Part shown: one piece after another, positions 35,475 through 44,092 of the stretch
Position numbering within the stretch: position 1 is the first letter of the stretch
How the letters are laid out: each line of letters begins with the position of its first letter
NCBI GenBank assembly: GCA_036337015.1
Contig: JAYZEZ010000004.1
Coordinates: 31,904 to 95,903, forward strand
Direction of reading: 5' to 3'
DNA length: 64,000 nt
Source of the DNA: Casp-alpha2 sp036337015
GTDB taxonomy: Bacteria; Pseudomonadota; Alphaproteobacteria; Rhodospirillales; Casp-alpha2
Made by a program: the position numbers and the translations under genes
The notes under the pieces: generated by a model
Databases searched by the model: none
Told to the model about the DNA's origin: nothing
What the model saw: the letters and a program-made list of their open reading frames with translations, nothing else

Positions 35475-36899
35475 TTATTCAATGCTTAGACTTTTTAAAA
35501 AATGATTGACCTGTTTAGCAATTAATTTATGACCTTGTTCCGAAGGGTGAACATCAATTGGTAAAAATAAGGGAGCTTTAGATTTCCTAACTTTACGAAG
35601 AGATGGCGTTAAATTCTTATATGGAAGGTCAAATTCCAGAATGTGTTGATTTATAACTGACCCGGCAGATAGTTTTGGAGATGTCTTAATGTTTAATTCT
35701 TTTGCCCAATCAGAATAATAAAGTTCTTTTGCAACAGGTAAGTAAATAACTACTAAGGAAATATTTTTAGAAGCTAGATATTCCTGAATTCTTTTTATGA
35801 TTAACAATGTTGCAGCAATCCCATCAGTGTTCTTTTTAAACCAAGAATCTTGGCTAGCGAACTCAGATAAATTAATATTTTTTTTTCTATACCGTTTTGA
35901 AATGGGATCGAATACTAGGTTTGAAGTTTTTATATCTACTGTTTTTTGATATGCATCCCCTAGCGTAAGTTGACGATAAATATTTATTAATAATGCGGCC
36001 AGATAAGATTTGTAGTACCAGCAACCTAATTGTAGGTACCATCTATTTATTTGGCAGCTATCATAAAACCCCCAACCATTTAGCTTGGTGTCAAGAAGTG
36101 CAGTTTTTCTAGCTCGTTGTATAAACGGTTTATCTCCATTAGCTTCATGACGTTTAAGGTCAGGGAGATTTTCACCAATATCGCTTTTATTAATGGCCAG
36201 AAGAACCTGTTTGACGCTTTTAGGAAAGATAAACTCTTTGATGAGAACCCACTGCTCAACATTTGATGATCCACCAATCGCCAAATTAAAAATGTTGTGG
36301 CCATATTTTTTACTTAATAAAGCCACCCAATCCTTACCGGGAGCGACCTCAGCTCCACGTGCATAAGAATCACCAATAGTTATGATCTTAGGATCAGATA
36401 GATTGTGAGGTGGGAAACCTCGAAACAATCTGCTTACGTCTGCATAATGATGAAGATAATTCCATTTATTTGCATAAGGCATAATACTTGGAAATTCTCG
36501 TAATACGATTTCAAGAAAGGAGGTGGCAATAAGTAATGAAAAAATCAGCAACATTATCTTTTCTAAATATTTTTTTAAAATTTTAATTAAAGGTTCACGA
36601 ATGTCTTCAGCGTCTGTCTTCTTGATTTCTTTCTTTTTTAACATGGCAAGTGCATGTTCAGGTCCGAGAAAATCGAGAGGATCCTTTTCTTCGAAAGCAT
36701 CTTCTAGGTTTTTTTGTTGTGGGATGATGCGTTTAATACTTGATCCACAATTATAACAACTATTAAGTGAAATAGGATTATCTTCTCCGCAATTTTCACA
36801 ACTCCAGGGTGTGTTGAAAGGTATTCCACAATGCGGACAATGATTAAGTTCTTTGTAAGTTTCCTTATCACAATAAGGACAATTCCAAATTGTAGGCAT
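35475..36899 (-). CDS. Double zinc-ribbon membrane protein with SGNH-hydrolase-like domain
   Basis: 474 residues, not a named family that I recognise. Residues 7-51 hold four CxxC knuckles (7/10, 21/24, 34/37, 48/51), a double zinc ribbon. A hydrophobic helix follows at about 115-134. The rest looks like an SGNH esterase/acyltransferase fold: IITIGDSYARG with candidate Ser178, a GGSS block, and a C-terminal DVHPSEQGHKLIA with Asp449/His451. One helix with a cytoplasmic zinc ribbon would place the SGNH domain outside the membrane, as in enzymes that O-acetylate or deacetylate polysaccharides. It is divergent from an O-antigen-ligase-like gene, which supports a surface-glycan role. Function inferred. 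Confidence 0.7.
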   Translation of the reverse strand: MPTIWNCPYCDKETYKELNHCPHCGIPFNTPWSCENCGEDNPISLNSCYNCGSSIKRIIPQQKNLEDAFEEKDPLDFLGPEHALAMLKKKEIKKTDAEDIREPLIKILKKYLEKIMLLIFSLLIATSFLEIVLREFPSIMPYANKWNYLHHYADVSRLFRGFPPHNLSDPKIITIGDSYARGAEVAPGKDWVALLSKKYGHNIFNLAIGGSSNVEQWVLIKEFIFPKSVKQVLLAINKSDIGENLPDLKRHEANGDKPFIQRARKTALLDTKLNGWGFYDSCQINRWYLQLGCWYYKSYLAALLINIYRQLTLGDAYQKTVDIKTSNLVFDPISKRYRKKNINLSEFASQDSWFKKNTDGIAATLLIIKRIQEYLASKNISLVVIYLPVAKELYYSDWAKELNIKTSPKLSAGSVINQHILEFDLPYKNLTPSLRKVRKSKAPLFLPIDVHPSEQGHKLIAKQVNHFLKSLSIE

Positions 36900-37036
36900 T
36901 TATATTCCTAGGCTGATTTTTAGATAAAGTAACACGATTTGTAATTATAGTGGATAAAGATTTAAGTTTTTGGATAATTACATTATGACAGAGATTGAAA
37001 GACCGACTGGCCACCACTGATAAAAGTCAATTAATC

Positions 37037-39541
37037 ATGACTAATAAAAACAGTACTACTTATTTTATCATGCGGCGTTATGGAATATGGGGTTTAGTTT
37101 TATCGCTTCATGGAGCAATACTCTCTCAATTTTTAGGTGCACCTGAATTTAATTTTGGGATTTACAATCAAACTGAACCGATTGTAACCGGAATACATTT
37201 TTGCGCTGCTTTAGCTTCAATTAGCTTAGCCGCAATTTTTTGCTCAACTAAAAAAATAGGAATGTTAGTTTGGCACCCAATCGTTCTATTTCCTGTGGGG
37301 GTATCACTATGGAGTCTTTTAGTCGGTCTAACACATAATTTTCCCTTTCTAAATTGGTTTGGTGCTGCAGAATTAGGTGAGGGCATATTATGGTATTTTG
37401 AGCTAGGACTTTTTGTAGCTGCTGCCGCTATTGTCAAAAAATTTAGAATTCCACGACTATCATTAGCTAGTTCTGCAATTTGCGTTACCATTGTAGTTAC
37501 AGTACTTACACTCCAATATTTAGATACAGTGTTAATATATAAGCCCCTTCCAAGATTTATTCCTTTCTATTTCGCTGATTATCTAGGGTTTTCTGGAATT
37601 TACTTGGTTGCGATAGCCGCAATATTTCTTAGGGGAACAAATAGAACAATTCTTTTGGCAGGGATAATAGCTGGATTACTCGTTATTTATTTTTCTAGCA
37701 ATCGTGCTGCATGGGGATTGGTATTTATTGCAGCTCCGGTTTTAGTATTGACTGGAACCTTCCTTAAACATCATTTGTCTTCACTATTTCTACGTTATGG
37801 TTTCGCTGTAATTATTACAACGTTTATAATTGCATCAACAACAATTTTGTCGACAGTTGACTTTCGCCATTATGCTGAAAAATTTGAAACTTTTGGCGAA
37901 GAAACTTTCGGCACTATGATTCACTCCGCGATTAATTCACAAGCTACCCGCCAGCATTTACATACTTTGTCTTTGGAGACGATAAATAACAAACCAAATA
38001 TTCTTTTGCTAGGACAAGGATGGGGGATGTTTAGTGATTATTTTGCCTCATATCTACCAGTTGAATGGGTAAAATTGCGAGATGATCAGAATACGTGGAC
38101 TGAAAGCGAAAGGTGGTTAGCAGAGGGACATTGGGATGCTGTTAATCGCGTCGATTTTCACAGTCATAACAGTTACTTAGAAGCACTTCTTTCCATTGGG
38201 ATAATTGGAGTAATTTTGGTGCTAGGAATTACATTGGCCCCTATTTTCTGGTGTAGGAAAAATTTTATAATTTTAGCAGGGGTCGTTGGTTTTGCTTCAT
38301 CCGGGTTATTAACGCAATGGTTTATGGTTCCAGCTAGTATGCCGTTGTTTGCAATTGCTCTTGGTGGATTTGTTAATCCTATTAAAGCAATGCATTTTTT
38401 CCATAAACTACATAAGTTAATGCCGTGGTGTGCTATAGGCTTTGCAGTTTTATTTATATTTGTGGGATCAACTAACTATAAATTTGTAACATATGCTTTT
38501 CACTACATGCCGAAAATGACACAACCCATATTGACTAAAAATGGGCAACTAGTTTGTACAAGTTACTTTGAAGATTACGGCCGTGGGGGTGTCCACTTGG
38601 CTCATAGACTTCGAACTTTGTCAAAGTATGTAAAAAAACAAATTTTAAAAACTGAGGATCTAGAAGCTGGCGAAGAAAAGTATCTTTTCAATCACTTGAG
38701 AGGATTAGTTTGTGCTTCTGAATACTATATTGACCGTGGAGCGAGCATTCGTCTTTTAATAGCGTCACTTCACACACGAGCAGACTACGCATTTATCGAA
38801 GTGCCAAATAAAATGAAACCAATAGTTGATAGATTTTTACAAAACTGGGGAGTAAGAGTTAGACAGTTGGTGGAAATGGCTCCAAAGCGAACAGACCTAG
38901 CTGTGCCCTATCTTCTTTATCTACTAAAAATTGGAAACGATAAAGAATTCTCCGATCTAGCAAGTTCATTATTTATTCGCAATGCTGATGACCCAATTGC
39001 ACTTTGGTTTTCTGGTGTTGCTCTTTTAAGCAAACCAAATTTGGGTATTTCTGGAACACAACGAATGCGTTTAGCCCTGGAAAAAGGTGTTGAGAGATTG
39101 ATCCCAGTCGATCAGGCCCTAAAGAGAGAGTTGTTGCCAGAAGAATTAACATCAACTTCTAGATATAAAAAATTAATATTAGAAACAAAAAGAGGAGCCA
39201 TTTCAATTAATGTGGAATTGGCGGCTACTCTTGAAGAAGGAGATCCCGGGCTTAGCGGAAGGACTTCGCTTGCAACAAATACAGGAATGTTAATTCTTTA
39301 TCCTGAGGTTAAACATATAGAAGTTTTGATGAGTGATACTTATATTCCCCTTGACCTTTTGTTTATTGATTCTAATGGGTTAGTTAAGGAAATTGTAACA
39401 AATGCCCGGCCACTTAGTTTGAAAAAAATTCAATCAAATAAAATTGCAAGGGGAGTGTTACAGTTAAATGCAGGATTTGTAAAAAAGTTTGGGATCCAGG
39501 TAGGTGATCGATTGGTGACAATCGGGAATCTATTAAAGTGA
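37037..39541 (+). CDS. O-antigen-ligase/Wzy-like membrane protein with long C-terminal domain
   Basis: About 834 residues from the ATG at 37037 (a TTG at 36995 and an ATG at 37070 are alternatives; none has a strong ribosome-binding site). Roughly the first 490 residues contain about a dozen hydrophobic segments and the Wzy/WaaL signature near the periplasmic loop (DFHSHNSYLEALLSIGIIG). The remaining 340 residues are soluble and partly helical-repeat-like, ending in a beta-rich stretch. Ligases and polymerases of this family attach or polymerise surface glycans. The large tail is unusual. Divergent from the zinc-ribbon/SGNH gene; substrate unknown. Confidence 0.75.
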   Translation: MTNKNSTTYFIMRRYGIWGLVLSLHGAILSQFLGAPEFNFGIYNQTEPIVTGIHFCAALASISLAAIFCSTKKIGMLVWHPIVLFPVGVSLWSLLVGLTHNFPFLNWFGAAELGEGILWYFELGLFVAAAAIVKKFRIPRLSLASSAICVTIVVTVLTLQYLDTVLIYKPLPRFIPFYFADYLGFSGIYLVAIAAIFLRGTNRTILLAGIIAGLLVIYFSSNRAAWGLVFIAAPVLVLTGTFLKHHLSSLFLRYGFAVIITTFIIASTTILSTVDFRHYAEKFETFGEETFGTMIHSAINSQATRQHLHTLSLETINNKPNILLLGQGWGMFSDYFASYLPVEWVKLRDDQNTWTESERWLAEGHWDAVNRVDFHSHNSYLEALLSIGIIGVILVLGITLAPIFWCRKNFIILAGVVGFASSGLLTQWFMVPASMPLFAIALGGFVNPIKAMHFFHKLHKLMPWCAIGFAVLFIFVGSTNYKFVTYAFHYMPKMTQPILTKNGQLVCTSYFEDYGRGGVHLAHRLRTLSKYVKKQILKTEDLEAGEEKYLFNHLRGLVCASEYYIDRGASIRLLIASLHTRADYAFIEVPNKMKPIVDRFLQNWGVRVRQLVEMAPKRTDLAVPYLLYLLKIGNDKEFSDLASSLFIRNADDPIALWFSGVALLSKPNLGISGTQRMRLALEKGVERLIPVDQALKRELLPEELTSTSRYKKLILETKRGAISINVELAATLEEGDPGLSGRTSLATNTGMLILYPEVKHIEVLMSDTYIPLDLLFIDSNGLVKEIVTNARPLSLKKIQSNKIARGVLQLNAGFVKKFGIQVGDRLVTIGNLLK

Positions 39542-39933
39542 TTTTTAAATCTTAAATTTTTTAGGTATTAAAATCCTTGTATATATTAAGGTATGTGTTG
39601 CTAAAATGTCACAAAAATGGAAATAATGATTAAAAAAAGTTTGTAAAACAGTAATAAAGAATTGCAATTTATAGAAATAGAAAAAATAAATACAAGAATA
39701 AAAACCTTTATACCATTGATTTTATTGCGTTTTATTCAATTATTATAGTTTTGCTCTTTACAAATGCAAGCTTCTATTAAAGAAAAGAAATTTTACTAGA
39801 TAGTCTATTTACAATCACAATTAGTTGTGAACTTCGTTGACTAGTTTCTTAATTTAAGTGTATATTTTTAAAGAATAAGAATCCAAAATAGTGTGGTTTA
39901 TATATTTGTTAGATTATTTTTTTATTACTATTA
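39542..39933 (+). other. AT-rich intergenic region
   Basis: 392 bases without a convincing gene. It contains a short perfect hairpin (CACAA-TTAG-TTGTG, 39816-39829) and a candidate promoter at 39837-39866 for the downstream barrel gene. No tRNA or known RNA is visible. Confidence 0.6.
39837..39866 (+). promoter_or_regulatory. Candidate promoter of the beta-barrel gene
   Basis: TTGACT at 39837-39842 and TATATT at 39861-39866, separated by 18 bases, about 70 bases before the ATG. Reasonable match to sigma-70 boxes, but the surroundings are very AT-rich, so chance is possible. Confidence 0.4.
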
Positions 39934-41217
39934 ATGAACACAATGAACAGAGTAAGGGTCTATAGTCCAATGTCGAAAATAATGAATTATTTAAATAAGA
40001 GAACTTTTCTGAAGCTTACGACGATAGCTTTTGGGATGATCTTGGTTTCGAGCTACTCACATGCTAGACAAGAGTTGGCTTTTACAACCACTATCTTAGC
40101 GACATATTCTTGCGCTGATTCTACTTATGGTACTAGTGGTTCTTATTGGTCAGGCAACACTTATTATGGTTCAAGAGCTGATTACACTACAAAATGTCAA
40201 GCTAACCATAGTTCCAATAAATCAAGTGCAGTTGTTACTGCAACACAAACACTACGTGCTGCAACAGCCCAAACAGTGGGTATGATCTCTAGCCGTATTT
40301 CTTCAATTCGTCAGGAAGCTGCAAGAAGCAGAAGTGGTGTTTCCCTTACAGCACTCAGCTTATCACCTGATCTAGATAGAGGAGAAGTTGGATTAGCTGG
40401 CGGTAATGCTTCAAAAGGAGTTGGTGTTTGGGTGCAGGGCAAGTGGACAGATGTTGAGTATGATGCAACCGCATTTGCTTTTGATGGTGACATTACAACC
40501 GGTATGTTTGGAATTGATAAGTCTTTTAAAAATGGAAGAGTTATTGTGGGTATAGCTGCTGGAATGGAAGACCAGGATTTCACAACTACCTTTAATAAAG
40601 GTACTATTGACGGAGACGGTTACATGGTATCTCCATATGTTTCATTCAATCTAAATAAAGCATTCTCTGTAGATGCTGCTATAGGTTGGGCTGATATGGA
40701 TTATGACACCACGAGAAAAGATGCTATTACTAGCGAAAAGTTTACTGGTTCGACTGACGGAGATCGTTTCTTCTACTCTGCAGTGTTGAACTTTAATAAG
40801 CTTAAAAAAGTGAAAAGAGGTCAGTTACGTCTTGGTCTAAATGCTGGAATTAATCATTCTGAGGAAGATAAGGACGCATATACTGAAACCGGAACAACAG
40901 GGCAGACTGTGGCAGTTGCAGCTTCAGATACAGATGTAACTCAAGCGAAAGTCGGTGCCGAAGTTGGCTTCTTATTTAAGAGAGTGGAACCGTTTGTAAA
41001 CGGCACTTGGGAATGGGATACCAGCAAGTCAGATGCACCTAAAGTTGGTGCCGCCCAAACTCAACCAACTGAAGATGATAGTGGTTACAGGCTTGGTGGA
41101 GGTCTAAATGTATTCCTTGGACGAAGGGCTACCGCAACAATAATGTATGATGCAGTATATGGACGCTCTGATTATGAAGAGCATTCAGGAACCGCTCGGT
41201 TGCGCTTAGATTTCTAA
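39934..41217 (+). CDS. Outer-membrane autotransporter-type beta-barrel protein
   Basis: 427 residues. A signal peptide (core ILVSSYSHA, cleavage near residue 45) is followed by a Ser/Tyr-rich passenger of about 100 residues with two cysteines (a possible disulfide), then a barrel domain of about 260 residues with alternating strands (KGVGVWVQGKWTDVEYDA and onward) ending in the terminal Phe (ARLRLDF) needed for BAM insertion. The translated start may be ATG 39934 or the in-frame ATG at 39970. The short passenger suggests a small surface protein rather than a large adhesin. Followed by a strong terminator. Confidence 0.82.
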   Translation: MNTMNRVRVYSPMSKIMNYLNKRTFLKLTTIAFGMILVSSYSHARQELAFTTTILATYSCADSTYGTSGSYWSGNTYYGSRADYTTKCQANHSSNKSSAVVTATQTLRAATAQTVGMISSRISSIRQEAARSRSGVSLTALSLSPDLDRGEVGLAGGNASKGVGVWVQGKWTDVEYDATAFAFDGDITTGMFGIDKSFKNGRVIVGIAAGMEDQDFTTTFNKGTIDGDGYMVSPYVSFNLNKAFSVDAAIGWADMDYDTTRKDAITSEKFTGSTDGDRFFYSAVLNFNKLKKVKRGQLRLGLNAGINHSEEDKDAYTETGTTGQTVAVAASDTDVTQAKVGAEVGFLFKRVEPFVNGTWEWDTSKSDAPKVGAAQTQPTEDDSGYRLGGGLNVFLGRRATATIMYDAVYGRSDYEEHSGTARLRLDF

Positions 41218-41240
41218 TTGTCGTAATTTTTTTAACAGAA

Positions 41241-41272
41241 AAAGGCCTTACAAAATTGTAAGGCCTTTTTTT
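41241..41272 (+). terminator. Rho-independent terminator after the beta-barrel gene
   Basis: A 13-bp perfect stem (41241-41253 with 41256-41268, AAAGGCCTTACAA arm) followed by T residues; the palindrome extends outward to 41234-41277 with a two-base bulge. The downstream hydrolase reading frame begins at or inside this structure. Confidence 0.93.
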
Positions 41273-41281
41273 CTGTTATTA

Positions 41282-42088
41282 GTGTTTCAAGTTTGCATTT
41301 CTTGCGCATATAATTTCTTTGAGCCTGCTAGTTATGTAAATTATCTTGCTAAAAAAAATGGTTTTCAAAAATTTTTTGCAACACACCACGATTTAACGAT
41401 TGCTGGTTTTTATAAACATTCTTTGAATTTTTCTAACGTTTTACACGTATATATTGAAGGCGATGGCGCGCCTTGGCCATATCCTTGGTTGCCACCTGAT
41501 GACCCAACACCCATATCTCCTATAGCGTTAGAAATGGCAATTGCAGATACTCATTCCAACGTTCTTTATTTGGCTCGTCCTTGCCAACTAACATTATCTT
41601 CTCACGCAAAAGATTGCCATTTAAAACTTTGGACTTCTGCTCGTTTTAGTCCTGAGGTGGTTGATGCAACTAATAATGCAATCAGTCTTTTTAAAGATAG
41701 ACATAAAGTAGATAAAATAATTATGTTTGGCTATTCTGGTGGCGGGTCTGTTTCAGCTTTGGTTGCAGCAAATCGTCGTGATGTTATTGGTTTAATAACT
41801 GCATCTGGCACCTTAGATCATGAGGCTTGGACTAAATTTCATAACGCTAGTCCTTTAATGGAGTCTTTGAATCCAATAAATTTTTCAAAGCAATTGAGTC
41901 AAATTCCACAAGTTCATTTTATTGGAGAAGTTGACACGATCACTCCCCCATTGATTGCTAAATCATACTTAAACAATTTAAATAAACACCATAAAGCACA
42001 ACTTATATTTATGAAGGATTTCGACCACTCTTGCTGTTGGGTAAAGAATTGGCCAAAATTGTTAGAGAGCGTTAAATTTATCAATTAG
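41282..42088 (+). CDS. Alpha/beta-hydrolase, possible lipoprotein
   Basis: 268 residues from the GTG at 41282. Catalytic residues are visible: Ser152 in GYSGGG, Asp218 in GEVDTITPP, His249 in DFDHS. The N terminus is doubtful. No ribosome-binding site precedes the GTG, and the frame stays open upstream, where it encodes a basic stretch then a hydrophobic stretch leading into LLLVFQVCISC, which looks like a lipoprotein signal and lipobox. That upstream part lies in the terminator of the previous gene. The substrate is unknown. It converges on ettA with 8 bases between stops. Confidence 0.75.
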   Translation: MFQVCISCAYNFFEPASYVNYLAKKNGFQKFFATHHDLTIAGFYKHSLNFSNVLHVYIEGDGAPWPYPWLPPDDPTPISPIALEMAIADTHSNVLYLARPCQLTLSSHAKDCHLKLWTSARFSPEVVDATNNAISLFKDRHKVDKIIMFGYSGGGSVSALVAANRRDVIGLITASGTLDHEAWTKFHNASPLMESLNPINFSKQLSQIPQVHFIGEVDTITPPLIAKSYLNNLNKHHKAQLIFMKDFDHSCCWVKNWPKLLESVKFIN

Positions 42089-42096
42089 ATTTTTGC

Positions 42097-43779
42097 TTAG
42101 TTTCGTTTCAGTGGCTTATATTTTATCCGACTAGGTTGATTAGCATCAATGCCAAGTCGACGTTGACGATCAGCTTCATAATCCTGGTAATTACCTTCAA
42201 ACCAGACAACTTGACTGTTTCCTTCAAACGCCAACATGTGTGTTGCAAGACGATCAAGAAACCAGCGATCATGGCTAATTACAATTACACACCCTGCAAA
42301 GTTTTCTATTGCATCCTCTAGTGCCCTAAGTGTCTCTACATCAAGATCATTAGTTGGTTCATCGAGTAATAATACATTAGCTTCGGATTTTAGCATTTTG
42401 GCCATATGTACTCTATTACGTTCCCCTCCTGATAATTGACCCACTTTTTTTTGCTGATCTACACCTTTGAAGTTAAATTGAGCTACATAGGCTCTGCTTT
42501 GTAAATCACGTTTACCTACCCTTATTTCGTCGTTTCCATCTGAAATCTCTTCCCAAACAGTTTTATCAGGAGATAATTTATTTCTTGATTGATCTACATA
42601 TCCAAGAGTTACAGTTTCCCCTATTTTTAAAGAGCCTTTATCTGGTTTATCTATTTCTGTAATCATTTTGAATAACGTTGTTTTACCTGCACCATTAGGG
42701 CCAATAACTCCTACGATGGCCCCAGGTGAGATACGAAAACTTAGATTTTCTATTAGTAAAGTATCTCCGTAACCTTTAGAAAGCCCCTCAGCTTCTATAA
42801 CTAAACTACCAAGGCGTGGACCAGGTGGAATAACTATTTGAGCCTTTCCCATTTGTTGATCTTGGGCTTTTAGGAGTAATTCTTCATATGCTGTTATACG
42901 TGCACGAGATTTTGTCTGTCGTGCACGTGGAGTAGAGCGTATCCATTCTAACTCATGTTTTAGAGTTCTCTGTCTAGCTGATTCTTCTCGTGATTCTTGT
43001 TCTAGTCTTTTTTCTTTTTGTTCAAGCCAAGAAGAATAGTTGCCTTCATAAGGAAAGCCAAACCCTCTATCGAGTTCAAGTATCCAACCTGTAACATTAT
43101 CTAGAAAATAACGGTCATGTGTTACAATCATTACTGTTCCAGTATAATTGGCAAGGAATTGCTCTAGCCAGGCGACTGACTCTGCATCTAAGTGGTTTGT
43201 CGGTTCATCAAGTAACAGAATTTCTGGCTTTTCAAGAAGCAATCGGCATAAAGCAACTCGTCTGCGTTCTCCTCCTGAAAGTATATTTATATCACTTTTC
43301 CCAGGTGGACAACGAAGTGCATCCATAGCAATTTCTACGGTTCGTTCTAATTCCCAGCCATCTACAGAATCTATTTTTTCTTGTAATTCTCCTTGCTCTG
43401 CTAGTAGTGCTGCCATTTCATCATCATTCATAGGCTCTGCAAAACGTGCAGATATTTCATTGAATTTGGTTAGCATTTCTTGGGTTTCCGCAAGGCCTTC
43501 TAGAATATTAGCCTCAACATCCTTGGAGGGATCTAATTCTGGTTCTTGTTCTAAGTAACCAACACGCACTCCTTTAGCGGCCCAAGCTTCTCCAGTATAA
43601 TCAGTGTCTGTACCCGCCATGATTTTCAAAAGTGTTGATTTTCCAGCACCGTTCACGCCAAGAACACCGATCTTTACATCTGGTAAAAACGATAAAGTAA
43701 TGTCTTTTAAGATTTCACGACCACCTGGAAAAGACTTTTTCAGATTCTTCATTACATAAGAATATTGATAAGCAGGCAT
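42097..43779 (-). CDS. ettA: Energy-dependent translational throttle protein EttA (ABC-F)
   Basis: 560 residues with two ABC domains and no membrane segments: Walker A GVNGAGKST and GPNGAGKTT, signatures LSGGERRRV and LSGGERNRV, and the inter-domain arm and linker. EttA binds the ribosomal E site and gates the first elongation steps according to ATP/ADP ratio. The full-length match and the MKNLKKSFPGG N terminus are typical. Its 5' end is divergent from the symporter gene. Confidence 0.94.
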   Translation of the reverse strand: MPAYQYSYVMKNLKKSFPGGREILKDITLSFLPDVKIGVLGVNGAGKSTLLKIMAGTDTDYTGEAWAAKGVRVGYLEQEPELDPSKDVEANILEGLAETQEMLTKFNEISARFAEPMNDDEMAALLAEQGELQEKIDSVDGWELERTVEIAMDALRCPPGKSDINILSGGERRRVALCRLLLEKPEILLLDEPTNHLDAESVAWLEQFLANYTGTVMIVTHDRYFLDNVTGWILELDRGFGFPYEGNYSSWLEQKEKRLEQESREESARQRTLKHELEWIRSTPRARQTKSRARITAYEELLLKAQDQQMGKAQIVIPPGPRLGSLVIEAEGLSKGYGDTLLIENLSFRISPGAIVGVIGPNGAGKTTLFKMITEIDKPDKGSLKIGETVTLGYVDQSRNKLSPDKTVWEEISDGNDEIRVGKRDLQSRAYVAQFNFKGVDQQKKVGQLSGGERNRVHMAKMLKSEANVLLLDEPTNDLDVETLRALEDAIENFAGCVIVISHDRWFLDRLATHMLAFEGNSQVVWFEGNYQDYEADRQRRLGIDANQPSRIKYKPLKRN

Positions 43780-44092
43780 TTTAAGTTTTCCATTAAGTGT
43801 TTCTAAGTAAGGTTATTTTTATAAATGTTTTTTGACCAAATACCATAATCTACAGACTAACCCAAGAATGTATATTGATAATTCTTTTATTTTTTTATTT
43901 ATTTAGTAATTAAGTATATCTTGAGAAGAAACCAAAATTCATTATTTATAAGAAAATTTTATTTTCATTAAAATAAACTGAATATTTTTAAAGAACCGTA
44001 CCCTATGTAAGGGCATATAATTTATATGCAGTTTTATTTTCATTCATCTTTAACAAGGATAAAAATATTAAAAAGATAAAGGGGAGATTTAC
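43780..44092 (+). other. Divergent intergenic region between ettA and the symporter
   Basis: 313 AT-rich bases that should hold both promoters. Two adjacent small inverted repeats are present: a CCC/GGG hairpin at 44001-44013 and the palindrome GCATATAATTTATATGC at 44013-44029. The symporter has a GGGGAG ribosome-binding site. No RNA gene is seen. Confidence 0.5.
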
